Part shown: positions 12,312 through 21,528 of the stretch, in pieces
Position numbering within the stretch: the stretch's first letter is position 1
Layout of the letters: each line of letters opens with the position of its first letter
From: Accumulibacter sp.
GTDB taxonomy: Bacteria > Pseudomonadota > Gammaproteobacteria > Burkholderiales > Rhodocyclaceae
Reading direction: 5' to 3'
Length of the DNA: 64,000 bases
Assembly: GCF_023806625.1 (NCBI RefSeq)
Contig: NZ_JAMTDX010000027.1
Coordinates: 62,001 to 126,000, forward strand
The notes under the pieces: generated by a model
What the model saw: only the letters and a program-made list of their open reading frames with translations
Database searches by the model: none
Told to the model about the DNA's origin: nothing
Program-made: the position numbers and the translations under genes

Positions 12312-12365
12312 ACGCAAGGTCCGGTGAACCGGCTGGTGTTGACCAGTGCGCGTGCCACCAAAGTG

Positions 12366-13085
12366 ATGCCTGCGCTCGAGGTCGTGAAAGCCGCTTGCTC
12401 CAACTGCAGCCTCCGCGAACTGTGTCTGCCGATCGGTCTTCAGCCCGAAGAGCTGAAGAGGCTCGATGAACTCGTCTCGACACGCAGGCGTCTGCGCCGC
12501 GGGGACCACCTGTATCGGGCGGGGCAGCCTTTCGAATTCATCTACGCGATCCGCAGCGGTTTCTTCAAGACCGACGTGCTGATCGAGGACGGCCGCGACC
12601 AGGTCACCGGTTTCCAGATGACTGGCGAACTGCTCGGTCTCGACGGGATCAGCAGCGAAGTGCACAGCTGCAACGCGATCGCCCTCGAAGACAGCGAAGT
12701 CTGCGCGATCCCGTTCTCGCACCTCGAGGGACTGTCGAGGCAGATCCATACCCTGCAGCATCATTTCCACAAGGTGATGAGCCGCGAGATCGTTCGCGAT
12801 CATGGGGTGATGATGCTGCTCGGCACGATGCGCGCCGAGGAACGCCTGGCCGCCTTCCTGCTCAACCTGTCGCAACGCTTCAAGGCGCGCGGCTACTCAC
12901 CTGCCGAGTTCAACCTGCGCATGTCGAGGGACGAGATCGGCAGCTATCTCGGCCTCAAGCTCGAGACCGTCAGTCGTGCGTTCTCGCGTTTCCAGGAAGA
13001 TGGCCTGCTGGCCGTCCATCAGCGCAAGATCCGGATCCTGAACACGACTGGCCTGAAGAAGCTGATGACCCACCAGCGCGGTTAG
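12366..13085 (+). CDS. fnr: FNR/ANR-type oxygen-sensing transcription regulator
   Basis: 239 aa from ATG 12366. A Crp-family activator that binds a [4Fe-4S] cluster: three N-terminal cysteines in CSNCSLRELC (Cys 11, 14, 20) and a fourth in EVHSCNAIAL near residue 105 match the cluster ligands of FNR. The cyclic-nucleotide-like domain (GDHLYRAGQPFEFIYAIRSG) is followed by a C-terminal winged helix with DEIGSYLGLKLETVSRAFSRFQ, whose E-SR recognition pattern is that of FNR and fits TTGAT boxes. The ribosome site is weak; GTG codons just upstream are alternatives. Divergent from hemN, with an FNR box between them. Confidence 0.93.
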   Translation: MPALEVVKAACSNCSLRELCLPIGLQPEELKRLDELVSTRRRLRRGDHLYRAGQPFEFIYAIRSGFFKTDVLIEDGRDQVTGFQMTGELLGLDGISSEVHSCNAIALEDSEVCAIPFSHLEGLSRQIHTLQHHFHKVMSREIVRDHGVMMLLGTMRAEERLAAFLLNLSQRFKARGYSPAEFNLRMSRDEIGSYLGLKLETVSRAFSRFQEDGLLAVHQRKIRILNTTGLKKLMTHQRG

Positions 13086-13197
13086 GCGCCGGAGCTGTGC
13101 GGGGTCGCTGCCGGTGACCGGTGGTGACCGGTAGCCGCTGCGCAGCGCGGAACCAGCCGGATCTCGCCGGCGATCCTTCATCCACGCCGTCGGCTGG

Positions 13198-13593
13198 TCA
13201 GCGCAGCCAGACGACCAGACCCCACGGGTTGCGCAGGACGGCGACCGAGACGATGTAGGCAAAGGCGAGCAGCGCCCCGACGAAGTAGCCGAGGCGCTGC
13301 TCGCGGGTCCGGCCCCGTTTCAGGGCCATCGTGCCGAGCCCGATGTAGATCAGCAGGCCGACGAGCTTGGCGGTCAGCCAGCCGTCGACCAGCGGATATT
13401 GCCCGCTGAGCACGACCATCGCGATCGCGCTGCCGAGAAGCACGGTGTCGACGAGGTGCGGGATGACCCTGACCGGGCGCTCGTGCAGCCATGGGGACCC
13501 GGTCAGCATCCACAGGCCGCGCAGCGCAAAGCCACAACCGCTGAGCACGACGCAGGCGATGTGCAACTGGCGCAACAGGACATAGCTCATCAC
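13198..13593 (-). CDS. SirB2 family membrane protein
   Basis: 131 aa with four hydrophobic helices and the family N-terminus SYVLLRQLHIACVVLSG. SirB2 was named from a Salmonella invasion-regulation locus, but the family is widespread and its biochemical role is unknown; it is often found with respiratory or haem-linked genes. The histidine in LRQLHIACV and HLVDTVLLGSA are conserved-looking. Here it is the last gene of the hemerythrin/DUF2249/NnrS-like group, 16 bases after the preceding stop, which points to a role in nitrosative or oxygen stress in this organism. Start ATG 13593; MSY at 13590 is equally possible. Confidence 0.8.
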   Translation of the reverse strand: MMSYVLLRQLHIACVVLSGCGFALRGLWMLTGSPWLHERPVRVIPHLVDTVLLGSAIAMVVLSGQYPLVDGWLTAKLVGLLIYIGLGTMALKRGRTREQRLGYFVGALLAFAYIVSVAVLRNPWGLVVWLR

Positions 13594-13609
13594 TGGCCCA
13601 CTGGCCGCT

Positions 13610-14908
13610 CTACGCAGCGGAGTTCGCGACGAGCGCCTGAATCCGCCGGACGTGCTGCCGGTGGAAGCCCGTCGCGCGCAGCAGGGTGAGCATCAGCCAG
13701 CCGCTGGCGACGAGTACGGCGAGCCCGGCCGGGCGGGCGAGCCACTCGGGCGACACGCTGGCGGCAAGCAGGAGGGCGAGGGCCGCGAAATGGGCGATCG
13801 TCTGCTGGTTTACCGACTTCGCGGTGATTACCCTGTTCATGGTCGGCGCCAGGATCCGGCCCTGACCGAGGTTCTGCAGATTGAGCCAGATGAGGAATGG
13901 GACGATCTTGTAAAGCATGCCGGTCATCACCGCGACGAAGCCGCCGAAGAGGACCAGCGTTCCGCAGATCAGCGGCCATTCGCGACGTTCACCGATCGTC
14001 GGCACGACGTTCGCCGCCAGGACGAGCGCACTGGCTGCGAGTGCGCAGATCATCGCCCACCGCCAGTAATGCTGTGTCGCATCCATCCTGGCGCGCTGGC
14101 TGCGTTGCTGGAGATCGAGGGTCAGTGCGGCGAAGACGGCGACTCCGCCGACCGGAAAAGCAGAAAGCGCGGTGGCCAGCGCGCCGCCCGACAAGCTTTC
14201 GGCCAGGCTCCAGACGGCGAGCATGCCGAGCAGTGCCAGCGGGAAAAAGCGGGCGAAGGACTCGGGGTAGGGCGGGGTCATCTGGAACATCGGCACGACG
14301 ACCAAAGCGACCACGGCGAGCAGAACGACGCCCCAACCGATCAGACCCCAGGCGACGTGCAGCGGAGTGGCCTGCGGCAGCGGCAGCGAACCGGCCCGTG
14401 CGCCGGCGAGCAGCACCCCGAGTGCGACGCTGATCGCGAGCCCGGGCAGGGCGAGCCGGAGACCTCTGCTCGTCGGACTGGTCGTCGGTACGGCATACAG
14501 CGCGCAGCCTGCGGCCAGCAGGAACACGCCGACACCGGCCGCAAGCAGCAGCGCGGCCACTTCGAAGGTCAGCCGATCGGAGAGAAGGAATGCCGCACAA
14601 AGGAGCAGCGCGCCGGGGGTGATCGTCCCATGAACGAGCGAAGCGACGAGCAGCGGGTGTTTCAGGTTGGCACCGGCGACGACCGGCAGGATCTGGATCA
14701 GCGCGCCGAGCATCACCTGGAGCATGAAGCCGGCGGTGATCAGGTGCGTCAGCGCCAGCGCTCCGGGCGTCCAGCGCGAGACCAGGACTTGGGGACCCGC
14801 GAGCAGCAGGAGCAGTCCGGCGAGTGCCGAAAAAAGCGGAGCGGTCAGAAAGAAGCGGAGTGGTGCGGCGAGAGGAGGCGCCTGGTCGAACGACAGCAGC
14901 GCCCGCAT
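13610..14908 (-). CDS. Polytopic membrane protein, NnrS/haem-copper-oxidase-subunit-I-like
   Basis: 432 aa from ATG 14908. About twelve hydrophobic helices, with histidines at regular places in helices (ALTHLITAGFMLQ, LKHPLLVASLVHG). The layout resembles NnrS, a haem/copper membrane protein tied to nitric oxide stress, and the fold of cbb3 subunit I, but I do not see enough motifs for a firm family name. The start overlaps the stop of the DUF2249 gene as TGATG, so translation is coupled. Neighbouring hemerythrin and DUF2249 genes and an FNR site ahead of the operon fit a job in NO or low-oxygen physiology. Confidence 0.6.
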   Translation of the reverse strand: MRALLSFDQAPPLAAPLRFFLTAPLFSALAGLLLLLAGPQVLVSRWTPGALALTHLITAGFMLQVMLGALIQILPVVAGANLKHPLLVASLVHGTITPGALLLCAAFLLSDRLTFEVAALLLAAGVGVFLLAAGCALYAVPTTSPTSRGLRLALPGLAISVALGVLLAGARAGSLPLPQATPLHVAWGLIGWGVVLLAVVALVVVPMFQMTPPYPESFARFFPLALLGMLAVWSLAESLSGGALATALSAFPVGGVAVFAALTLDLQQRSQRARMDATQHYWRWAMICALAASALVLAANVVPTIGERREWPLICGTLVLFGGFVAVMTGMLYKIVPFLIWLNLQNLGQGRILAPTMNRVITAKSVNQQTIAHFAALALLLAASVSPEWLARPAGLAVLVASGWLMLTLLRATGFHRQHVRRIQALVANSAA

Positions 14909-15144
14909 CAGGGCTCTCGGTGGCCGATCAGTACGGCGACCGTGCCATCGGACCTGCATTCGGTCTGCCAGGAAAAACCGTTGAGCTCGAGCGTGCGATA
15001 CAGCGGATAGGGTTCCCGCGGGAGCAGCACGAGGAGCTTCTCATGCGCGCCGAGCCGCTCCAGGGCCTCAAGCGTGCGGACCAGTGGCTCGGGCGGTTCC
15101 AGTTCTCGCGCATCGAGCAGAACGTCGGGGTCGCCGAGGCTCAT
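14908..15144 (-). CDS. DUF2249 domain protein
   Basis: 78 aa from ATG 15144 (MSLGDPDVLLDARELEPPEP). The family core is LDARELEPPEPLVRTLEAL, LLPREPYPLYRTL and a terminal beta strand. DUF2249 is a small alpha/beta domain related to the TusA-like fold and is often found with hemerythrin, NnrS or nitric-oxide reductase genes; its chemistry is unknown. It overlaps the hemerythrin gene upstream by ATGA and the membrane-protein gene downstream by TGATG, so the three are a coupled translation unit. Confidence 0.82.
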   Translation of the reverse strand: MSLGDPDVLLDARELEPPEPLVRTLEALERLGAHEKLLVLLPREPYPLYRTLELNGFSWQTECRSDGTVAVLIGHREP

Positions 15145-15602
15145 CGAAGATCTTTCTGTCCGCCACCGGTCCGCCTCTGCAGTTCGGGCAGCAGCGATCC
15201 GGTCTCGTCGCCGAGACGGTCGTCGCACATCGGATAAAGGATGTGTTCTTCCTTGATATTGTGCTGCTGCATCATGATCAGCAGCGTCTCGGCGTGGCCC
15301 GCGTAGTCTTCGGCGTCCTGCGCGGCGAGAGCGGATTCGGCAGCAGCGAGCAGTTGCCGCATCTGCCCGTGCTCGCCGCGCATCACTTGCGTCGGTCCAC
15401 GGTAGATTCCCGTTCGTTGCTCGAAGAGCGGGAACAGGGCGTCCTCTTCGGCGGCGAAGTGACGCGCCATCGCTTCCGCGAAGCGGCGGAAATCGTTCGT
15501 TGCGCAGTGCCAGTCGCCGCGCGCGACGGCTCGCTCGACCGCGGCGAACAGGCCGTCGCAGGCGCGATGGTCGCCAGCCATTAAATCAGTGATCGGATGC
15601 AT
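15141..15602 (-). CDS. Hemerythrin-like diiron protein
   Basis: 153 aa from ATG 15602 (MHPITDLMAGDH). A four-helix hemerythrin domain with the expected ligand set: H in GDHRACD, HFAAEED, GEHGQM and HNIKEEHILYP. Such proteins bind O2 or NO at a non-haem diiron centre; in denitrifiers and microaerophiles they are linked to NO protection or iron-sulfur repair (RIC/YtfE-like, though the YtfE N-terminal ScdA domain is missing). It is the first gene of the operon that continues with DUF2249, the NnrS-like protein and SirB2, and it has its own perfect FNR site. Confidence 0.88.
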   Translation of the reverse strand: MHPITDLMAGDHRACDGLFAAVERAVARGDWHCATNDFRRFAEAMARHFAAEEDALFPLFEQRTGIYRGPTQVMRGEHGQMRQLLAAAESALAAQDAEDYAGHAETLLIMMQQHNIKEEHILYPMCDDRLGDETGSLLPELQRRTGGGQKDLR

Positions 15603-15628
15603 CGGCAATCCCACGGAAGAACACGGCC

Positions 15629-15670
15629 ATTGTCGGGCGGCCCGTCGCCGGGTACGTTGATCAGCATCAA
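15629..15670 (-). promoter_or_regulatory. Predicted FNR-activated (class II) promoter of the hemerythrin operon
   Basis: On the minus strand TTGATGCTGATCAA (15670-15657) is a perfect match to TTGAT-N4-ATCAA. It is followed after 22 bases by GACAAT (15634-15629), a usable -10 box, giving a predicted start near 15622 with the FNR site centred at -41.5. The hemerythrin ATG is at 15602. Confidence 0.75.
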
Positions 15671-15730
15671 ACAAATGGCGCGACCGAGCGCTGCCGGTCC
15701 GTTCCAGTGTGCCGACGGGTGAGCAACAGT

Positions 15731-15772
15731 TTGACGCCGATCAAGATTGGTCCACGTGTCCGGGCCTATAGT
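15731..15772 (+). promoter_or_regulatory. Predicted FNR-activated (class II) promoter of the universal stress gene
   Basis: TTGACGCCGATCAA at 15731-15744 (9/10 match to the FNR palindrome) is followed after 22 bases by TATAGT (15767-15772), a 5/6 match to the -10 box. The implied start is near 15779, again with the site at -41.5, and the usp ATG is at 15801. The two FNR sites of this divergent region are only 60 bases apart. Confidence 0.75.
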
Positions 15773-15800
15773 TGGTTGATCAAACCACGGAGGAAGCGCC

Positions 15801-16244
15801 ATGTTCAAGCATATCCTTGTCCCCACCGACGGTTCGGAGCTGTCGAAGGAAACCGCACGCCGGGCAGTGTCGTTCGCACGGGAGACCGGCGCGCGGATCA
15901 CCGCGTTCTATGCCAAGCCGGAGTATCCGGTGAGCTATTACGGTGAAGGTGCACTGATCGACCCGACGACGCCGGAAAAGTTTGCCAAGCTCGCCGAGCA
16001 GCAGGCCCGGCAGACTCTCGATTTCGTGGTCGACCTGTGCCGCGAAGCGGGAGTCGAGGGTAGCAGCCTGTCTCTGACCAGTGATGTTCCCTATCAGGCG
16101 ATCATCGACGCTGCCAGCCAGGCCGGCTGTGACCTGATCTTCATGGCTTCGCATGGGCGTCGTGGCTTCAGCGCGCTGCTGCTCGGCAGCGAAACCAGCA
16201 AGGTGCTCACGCACTCGAAGATTCCGGTGCTCGTCTATCGCTGA
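15801..16244 (+). CDS. Universal stress protein UspA family
   Basis: 147 aa, one Usp domain. N-terminus FKHILVPTDGSELS with the nucleotide-binding Asp, and a C-terminal MASHGRRGFSALLLGSET, which keeps the SHG-9x-GS ATP-binding pattern, followed by the terminal strand IPVLVYR. Cytoplasmic ATP-binding Usp proteins adjust survival under energy or oxygen limitation. A strong ribosome site (GGAGGAAG) lies just before ATG 15801, and an FNR site upstream predicts induction at low oxygen, as for anaerobic Usp proteins of pseudomonads. Confidence 0.93.
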   Translation: MFKHILVPTDGSELSKETARRAVSFARETGARITAFYAKPEYPVSYYGEGALIDPTTPEKFAKLAEQQARQTLDFVVDLCREAGVEGSSLSLTSDVPYQAIIDAASQAGCDLIFMASHGRRGFSALLLGSETSKVLTHSKIPVLVYR

Positions 16245-16375
16245 GCTCGGGTGGCAACGTCTCCCGGGAGGCGTTGCCCGGCGTCGGCTCAGGTCCGGGC
16301 GCCCCAATGTGGCAAAATGCCTTGTCGCTTTGTGCAGGCAATGGCTCAATGCGCATGCCGGAAGGAGGTGGCGGA

Positions 16376-17062
16376 ATGATCGTGGCGATGGATGCTCGGG
16401 CTGACCGGGGCGCGCGAAGAGGAAGGGTCTGCCGCCTCGCGGCGCTCTGCCTGCTGGGCGTCGGCGGTTTGCCAGTGTGGGCAGTCGATGTCGGTCTGGC
16501 GGGCGTGTTTCCCGGCAAGGCCTTGCTGGTCATCGACGGCGGTTCGCCGAGAACCGTCGCTGTCGGAACGACGACTCGCGAAGGAGTCACCGTCGTGTCG
16601 ATCGATGGCGAGACGGCGACGATCGACGTGGATGGCAAGAGGCGGGCGCTGCGTGTCGGTCAGAACGTTGCTTCGCCGGCGACGCCAGCCGGGGGCGCGA
16701 CGGCGACGCTGACCGCCGACGGCAGCGGTCATTTCCTGACCACCGGCAGCATCAACGGGACGACCGTACGCTTTCTCGTCGATACCGGTGCGACGTTCGT
16801 CGCCCTCGGTGCGAACGAGGCGCGGCGGCTCGGGATAGACCCGGGGAGGGGCGAGACGATCGTGGTCAACACGGCCAATGGCCAGGCGATGGCCGCGCGC
16901 CTCAAGCTCGATACCGTGAGGGTCGGCGAGATCGTCGTGAACAACGTCGATGCCGTGCTTCATCAGCAGGACATGCCGTTCGTCCTGCTCGGGATGAGCT
17001 TCCTGAACCGGATGGAAATGAAGCGCGACGGCGAGTCGATGACCCTGAGGAAACGTTACTAG
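16376..17062 (+). CDS. Membrane-anchored retropepsin-like aspartic protease (clan AA, TIGR02281-type)
   Basis: 228 aa from ATG 16376, chosen because GAAGGAGGTGGCGGA sits immediately upstream; earlier in-frame ATGs lack such a site. Residues about 17-37 form an export signal or anchor (LAALCLLGVGGLPVWA). A small SH3-like N-terminal part is followed by a single-lobe protease domain with the catalytic triad motif in FLVDTGATFVALG and the flap/C-terminal LLGMSFLNRM. Single-lobe enzymes work as dimers, here on the periplasmic side. The substrate is unknown. It is followed after 12 bases by a small unknown gene. Confidence 0.82.
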   Translation: MIVAMDARADRGARRGRVCRLAALCLLGVGGLPVWAVDVGLAGVFPGKALLVIDGGSPRTVAVGTTTREGVTVVSIDGETATIDVDGKRRALRVGQNVASPATPAGGATATLTADGSGHFLTTGSINGTTVRFLVDTGATFVALGANEARRLGIDPGRGETIVVNTANGQAMAARLKLDTVRVGEIVVNNVDAVLHQQDMPFVLLGMSFLNRMEMKRDGESMTLRKRY

Positions 17063-17074
17063 GAGCAGTCGGGA

Positions 17075-17338
17075 ATGCTGCAGCGCAAGAAAAGACGGGC
17101 CCTGCTCGGCCACGAGATCGAACTGCTGATCGGCGAGCGGCAGACGCTGCTCCAGGTCGTCGGCGCGTCGGCTGCGCTGATCGCCTGCCTCGACTGCCGG
17201 CTTCTGCCGCCGGGAGCGATCAAGCCTGCCGATCTCGTGGCCAGCACGATCAATGCACTGCCCGACGAGACGCTCTGCGACGCACTGGTTGCCGTCTCTG
17301 CCGGGATCGACGAGGAGGCAAGTGGCGTCGGCGAATGA
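17075..17338 (+). CDS. Small protein of unknown function (87 aa)
   Basis: Start ATG 17075 follows AGGAGCAGTCGGG. Basic N-terminus (MLQRKKRRALLGHE), a central hydrophobic stretch (LLQVVGASAALIACLDCRLLP) and an acidic C-terminus. No recognised domain. The size, good ribosome site and position between the protease and Nudix genes, with a 17-base overlap to the latter, argue that it is real and co-transcribed. Confidence 0.6.
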   Translation: MLQRKKRRALLGHEIELLIGERQTLLQVVGASAALIACLDCRLLPPGAIKPADLVASTINALPDETLCDALVAVSAGIDEEASGVGE

Positions 17339-17960
17339 GTCATCGCCCGTTGGTGCAGCGCAGCGGGAAGGCGTGGATCTCGATCTGATCCGGAGAGTTC
17401 TCCACCCCGAGCCCGGGCCAACGCCCTTCGTACTCGAGGACGGCGCCGGCGACGAGGAACTCCTGCCGGCGGCGGTGCTTTTCCCGATCGTTCGCCGGGC
17501 CGGGGCGCTGACCGTTCTGTTCACGCAGCGCACGGCCCACCTCAAGGATCATCCCGGGCAGATCAGTTTTCCCGGTGGACGCCGCGAAGCGACCGACCCG
17601 ACTCCGGCACACACGGCACTGCGTGAGGCGGCGGAAGAAATCGGCCTTTCGCCGGCGATCGTCGAGGTGGTCGGGTATCTGCCGGAGTACCGGACGAGCA
17701 CCGGCTTCCGTGTGACACCGGTCGTCGGCGTGGTCGAGCCGCCGCTCGACCTGCAACTCGACAGCTTCGAGGTCGCCGAGGCCTTCGAGGTGCCCCTGGC
17801 TTTCCTGCTCGATCCGGCCAATCATCAGCGGCACTCGCTCCATTACCGGGGCAAGCTGCGCCACTACTACGCGATGCCCTACGGGCGCTACTTCATCTGG
17901 GGCGCGACGGCGGGGATGATCATGTCCCTCTACCAGGCGTTGAGGCGTACCGCGGTCTAG
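17322..17960 (+). CDS. Nudix hydrolase, CoA pyrophosphatase NudL-like
   Basis: 212 aa from GTG 17322, which has GAGGAGG six bases upstream; this start lies inside the end of the preceding gene. The Nudix box appears in its NudL variant, ISFPGGRREATD...TALREAAEEIGL (about residues 70-100), preceded by FTQRTAHLKDHPGQ, the NuCoA-type signature. NudL enzymes cleave CoA or acyl-CoA to phosphopantetheine and 3',5'-ADP. The C-terminal RYFIWGATAGMIMSLYQAL is typical of the family. Confidence 0.88.
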   Translation: MASANESSPVGAAQREGVDLDLIRRVLHPEPGPTPFVLEDGAGDEELLPAAVLFPIVRRAGALTVLFTQRTAHLKDHPGQISFPGGRREATDPTPAHTALREAAEEIGLSPAIVEVVGYLPEYRTSTGFRVTPVVGVVEPPLDLQLDSFEVAEAFEVPLAFLLDPANHQRHSLHYRGKLRHYYAMPYGRYFIWGATAGMIMSLYQALRRTAV

Positions 17961-18439
17961 TCCAGCGCGAGGGTCAGCTTCTCGAGGAACTGTCTGACCT
18001 TGTGCTGATCGGGTGCATGGCGCAATGCGGCGCGGATCCGGCCGACGTGCTGGCGCAGGTCCTGTGAAGTCCTGGCCTTCTCGAGGTCGGCGACCAGGCC
18101 ACCCGCGTGGGCGCCGAGCAGTTCCCAGAGCGTGTGCACCGCATAGCTTCTGGCCAGGCTGATGTCTTCATCAGGAAGATCGCGAGGTTCTTCGGCAAGC
18201 CCCGGCGCCGGACCTTCGTGGTGCCCGGGTACGATTTCCACGAAGCCTCCGTCGAGCAAGGTGGCCAGCTGCCGCCGGCCCTCTTCGGCGGAATGGCTCA
18301 GAGCCAGCAGTTCGTTGCCGTTGCGGTGGCCATCGACCAGGATGAGCATTGCCCGTACCCGCGAGGGCAGGCGATGCGCGCGAGTCGAGATCTCCTCGAC
18401 GCCCTTTCGCGTCTTGTTGAATACTGAGGACAGTTCCAT
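17957..18439 (-). CDS. Conserved protein of unknown function
   Basis: 160 aa. The first 70 residues (KTRKGVEEISTRAHRLPSRVRAMLILVDG...ATLLDGGFVEIV) look like a small winged-helix-type domain; a linker rich in Pro/Glu follows and then a helical domain (SYAVHTLWELLGAHAGGLVADLEKA). Similar proteins occur in Rhodocyclaceae and other betaproteobacteria but have no assigned role. It converges with the Nudix gene, overlapping its end by four bases, and is divergent from the thiolase gene. Confidence 0.65.
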   Translation of the reverse strand: MELSSVFNKTRKGVEEISTRAHRLPSRVRAMLILVDGHRNGNELLALSHSAEEGRRQLATLLDGGFVEIVPGHHEGPAPGLAEEPRDLPDEDISLARSYAVHTLWELLGAHAGGLVADLEKARTSQDLRQHVGRIRAALRHAPDQHKVRQFLEKLTLALD

Positions 18440-18774
18440 GCGTCAAGACTTCTCGGGAAGAGCAGGGCAGGCGCATCGCGTCGAGGTCCTGGCCTCCTGC
18501 TGGTCGCGATGCCGGCAGGCATGCCGGGTGATTCCGGGAATCCGCCTGCCGCCTGCCCGTCGCGCTCGGCGGTGATGACCAACGGAAACTCGGTCATCGT
18601 CGCCAGAGGGGCGATTATACCGGTAAACGGGCCGCTCTTCGCGCGGCGAACCTTTGCTATCATGCACCGACCTGCCGTCGACCGGTCTGAGCGGGGCGGG
18701 TGCTTCAGTTTCTGCTGTTGATGGGGCTTGCCAATGCGGTAGGCGGTTGATCGATTTGTGAGAGGAGTTTCTTG
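18440..18774 (+). other. Intergenic region between divergent genes
   Basis: 335 bases between the unknown gene (minus) and the thiolase gene (plus). I find no convincing coding sequence, RNA gene or long repeat. It must contain promoters for both flanks; the only clear signal is the AGAGGAG ribosome site ten bases before the thiolase ATG. Confidence 0.4.
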
Positions 18775-19956
18775 ATGAGCAGAGAAGTCGTCGTACTGAG
18801 CGCCGTCCGTTCGGCCATAGGCACCTTTGGTGGGGCGCTGTCCGGCATGGAGCCGCACGAGCTTGCCGGACTGGTGATGAAGGAATCGATCGCCCGTTCC
18901 GGCGTCGACCCCCAACAGATCACTTACGTGACCGTCGGTAACTGCATTCCGACCGACGCCCGCTTCGCCTATGTCGCTCGTGTGGCCTCGATTCAGGCAG
19001 GGCTGGCGATGGAGTCGGTGGCCATGGCCGTCAACCGCCTGTGCGCATCGGGTCTGCAAGGGGTCGTGACGACGGCGCAGAACATCATGCTCGGTGACGC
19101 GGATTACGGCGTCGGCGGTGGTGTGGAGGTGATGTCGCGCGGCTCGTACATGCTTCCGGCGATGCGCTCGGGTGCGCGGATGGGCGATACGCAGGCACTC
19201 GACATGATGGTCTCGACGCTGACCGATCCGTTCGGCGTCGGTCACATGGGGGTGACCGCCGAGAACCTCGCCAGGAAGTGGAACATCAGCCGCGAAGAGC
19301 AGGACGCCTTCGCCGTCGAGTCGCAACGACGTGCTGCGGCGGCGATTGCCGAGGGGCGTTTCAAGTCCCAGATCGTGCCGATCGTCATGAAGACGCGCAA
19401 GGGGGAAGTCGTCTTCGACACCGACGAGCACGTCAAGCCCGGAACGACGATCGAAACCCTCGCCAAGATGAAGCCGGCCTTCCAGCGTGACGGCACGGTG
19501 ACCGCCGGCAATGCCTCGGGAATCAACGACGGCGCGGCATTCCTGGTGCTCGCCGCGGCCGACGTGGCGCAGAGCGCGGGTCAGAACCCGGTCGCCCGGC
19601 TGGTGTCGTACGCGGTGGCGGGTGTGCCGAACGACGTGATGGGTGAAGGTCCGATTCCGGCAACCCGGCTGGCGTTGCGCAAGGCCGGCCTGTCGCTCGA
19701 TCAGATGGATGTCATCGAAGCCAACGAGGCGTTTGCCGCGCAGGCGATCGCGGTCAACAAGGGGCTCGGGCTCGACCCGGTGAAGACCAACCCGAACGGC
19801 GGGGCGATCGCTCTCGGACACCCGGTCGGCTGCTCGGGTGCGTTCATCGCCACCAAGGCCATCCACGAGCTGCAGCGCATCGCTGGTCGGTACGCGTTGG
19901 TGACCATGTGCATCGGCGGTGGCCAGGGAATCGCGGTGATCTTCGAACGCGCCTGA
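18775..19956 (+). CDS. Acetyl-CoA C-acyltransferase (beta-ketothiolase, BktB/PhaA-like)
   Basis: 393 aa from ATG 18775. A biosynthetic-type thiolase: catalytic Cys in VNRLCASGLQGVV (about residue 90), the second-site His in NPNGGAIALGHPVGCSG (about 350), and the third Cys in VTMCIGGGQGIA. It condenses acetyl-CoA with acyl-CoA. In polyhydroxyalkanoate-storing betaproteobacteria BktB-type enzymes supply 3-ketoacyl-CoA for PHB/PHV, but no phaC or phaB is visible, so a role in acyl-CoA degradation is also possible. Confidence 0.9.
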   Translation: MSREVVVLSAVRSAIGTFGGALSGMEPHELAGLVMKESIARSGVDPQQITYVTVGNCIPTDARFAYVARVASIQAGLAMESVAMAVNRLCASGLQGVVTTAQNIMLGDADYGVGGGVEVMSRGSYMLPAMRSGARMGDTQALDMMVSTLTDPFGVGHMGVTAENLARKWNISREEQDAFAVESQRRAAAAIAEGRFKSQIVPIVMKTRKGEVVFDTDEHVKPGTTIETLAKMKPAFQRDGTVTAGNASGINDGAAFLVLAAADVAQSAGQNPVARLVSYAVAGVPNDVMGEGPIPATRLALRKAGLSLDQMDVIEANEAFAAQAIAVNKGLGLDPVKTNPNGGAIALGHPVGCSGAFIATKAIHELQRIAGRYALVTMCIGGGQGIAVIFERA

Positions 19957-20077
19957 TCGGCGGGCGCATCGTTCCAGCCGCGGTCGGGCGGGCGGGAGCC
20001 CGTTTCCGGCCGTCGCGGGGTTTGCCGCGGCCGCCACAGGCCGCGCAAGCGCTGCGCCCGAGGAGCCTTCCGGGTTC

Positions 20078-21517
<1,440 letters not shown>

Positions 21518-21528
<11 letters not shown>

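Noticed and set aside
13112-13132. Tandem ggtgaccg repeat after fnr
   Set aside because: Only two short copies, no palindromic operator character and no position near a promoter.
15773-15784. ttgatcaa palindrome before the usp gene as a second FNR site
   Set aside because: It lacks the four-base centre of an FNR box and overlaps the predicted transcription start.
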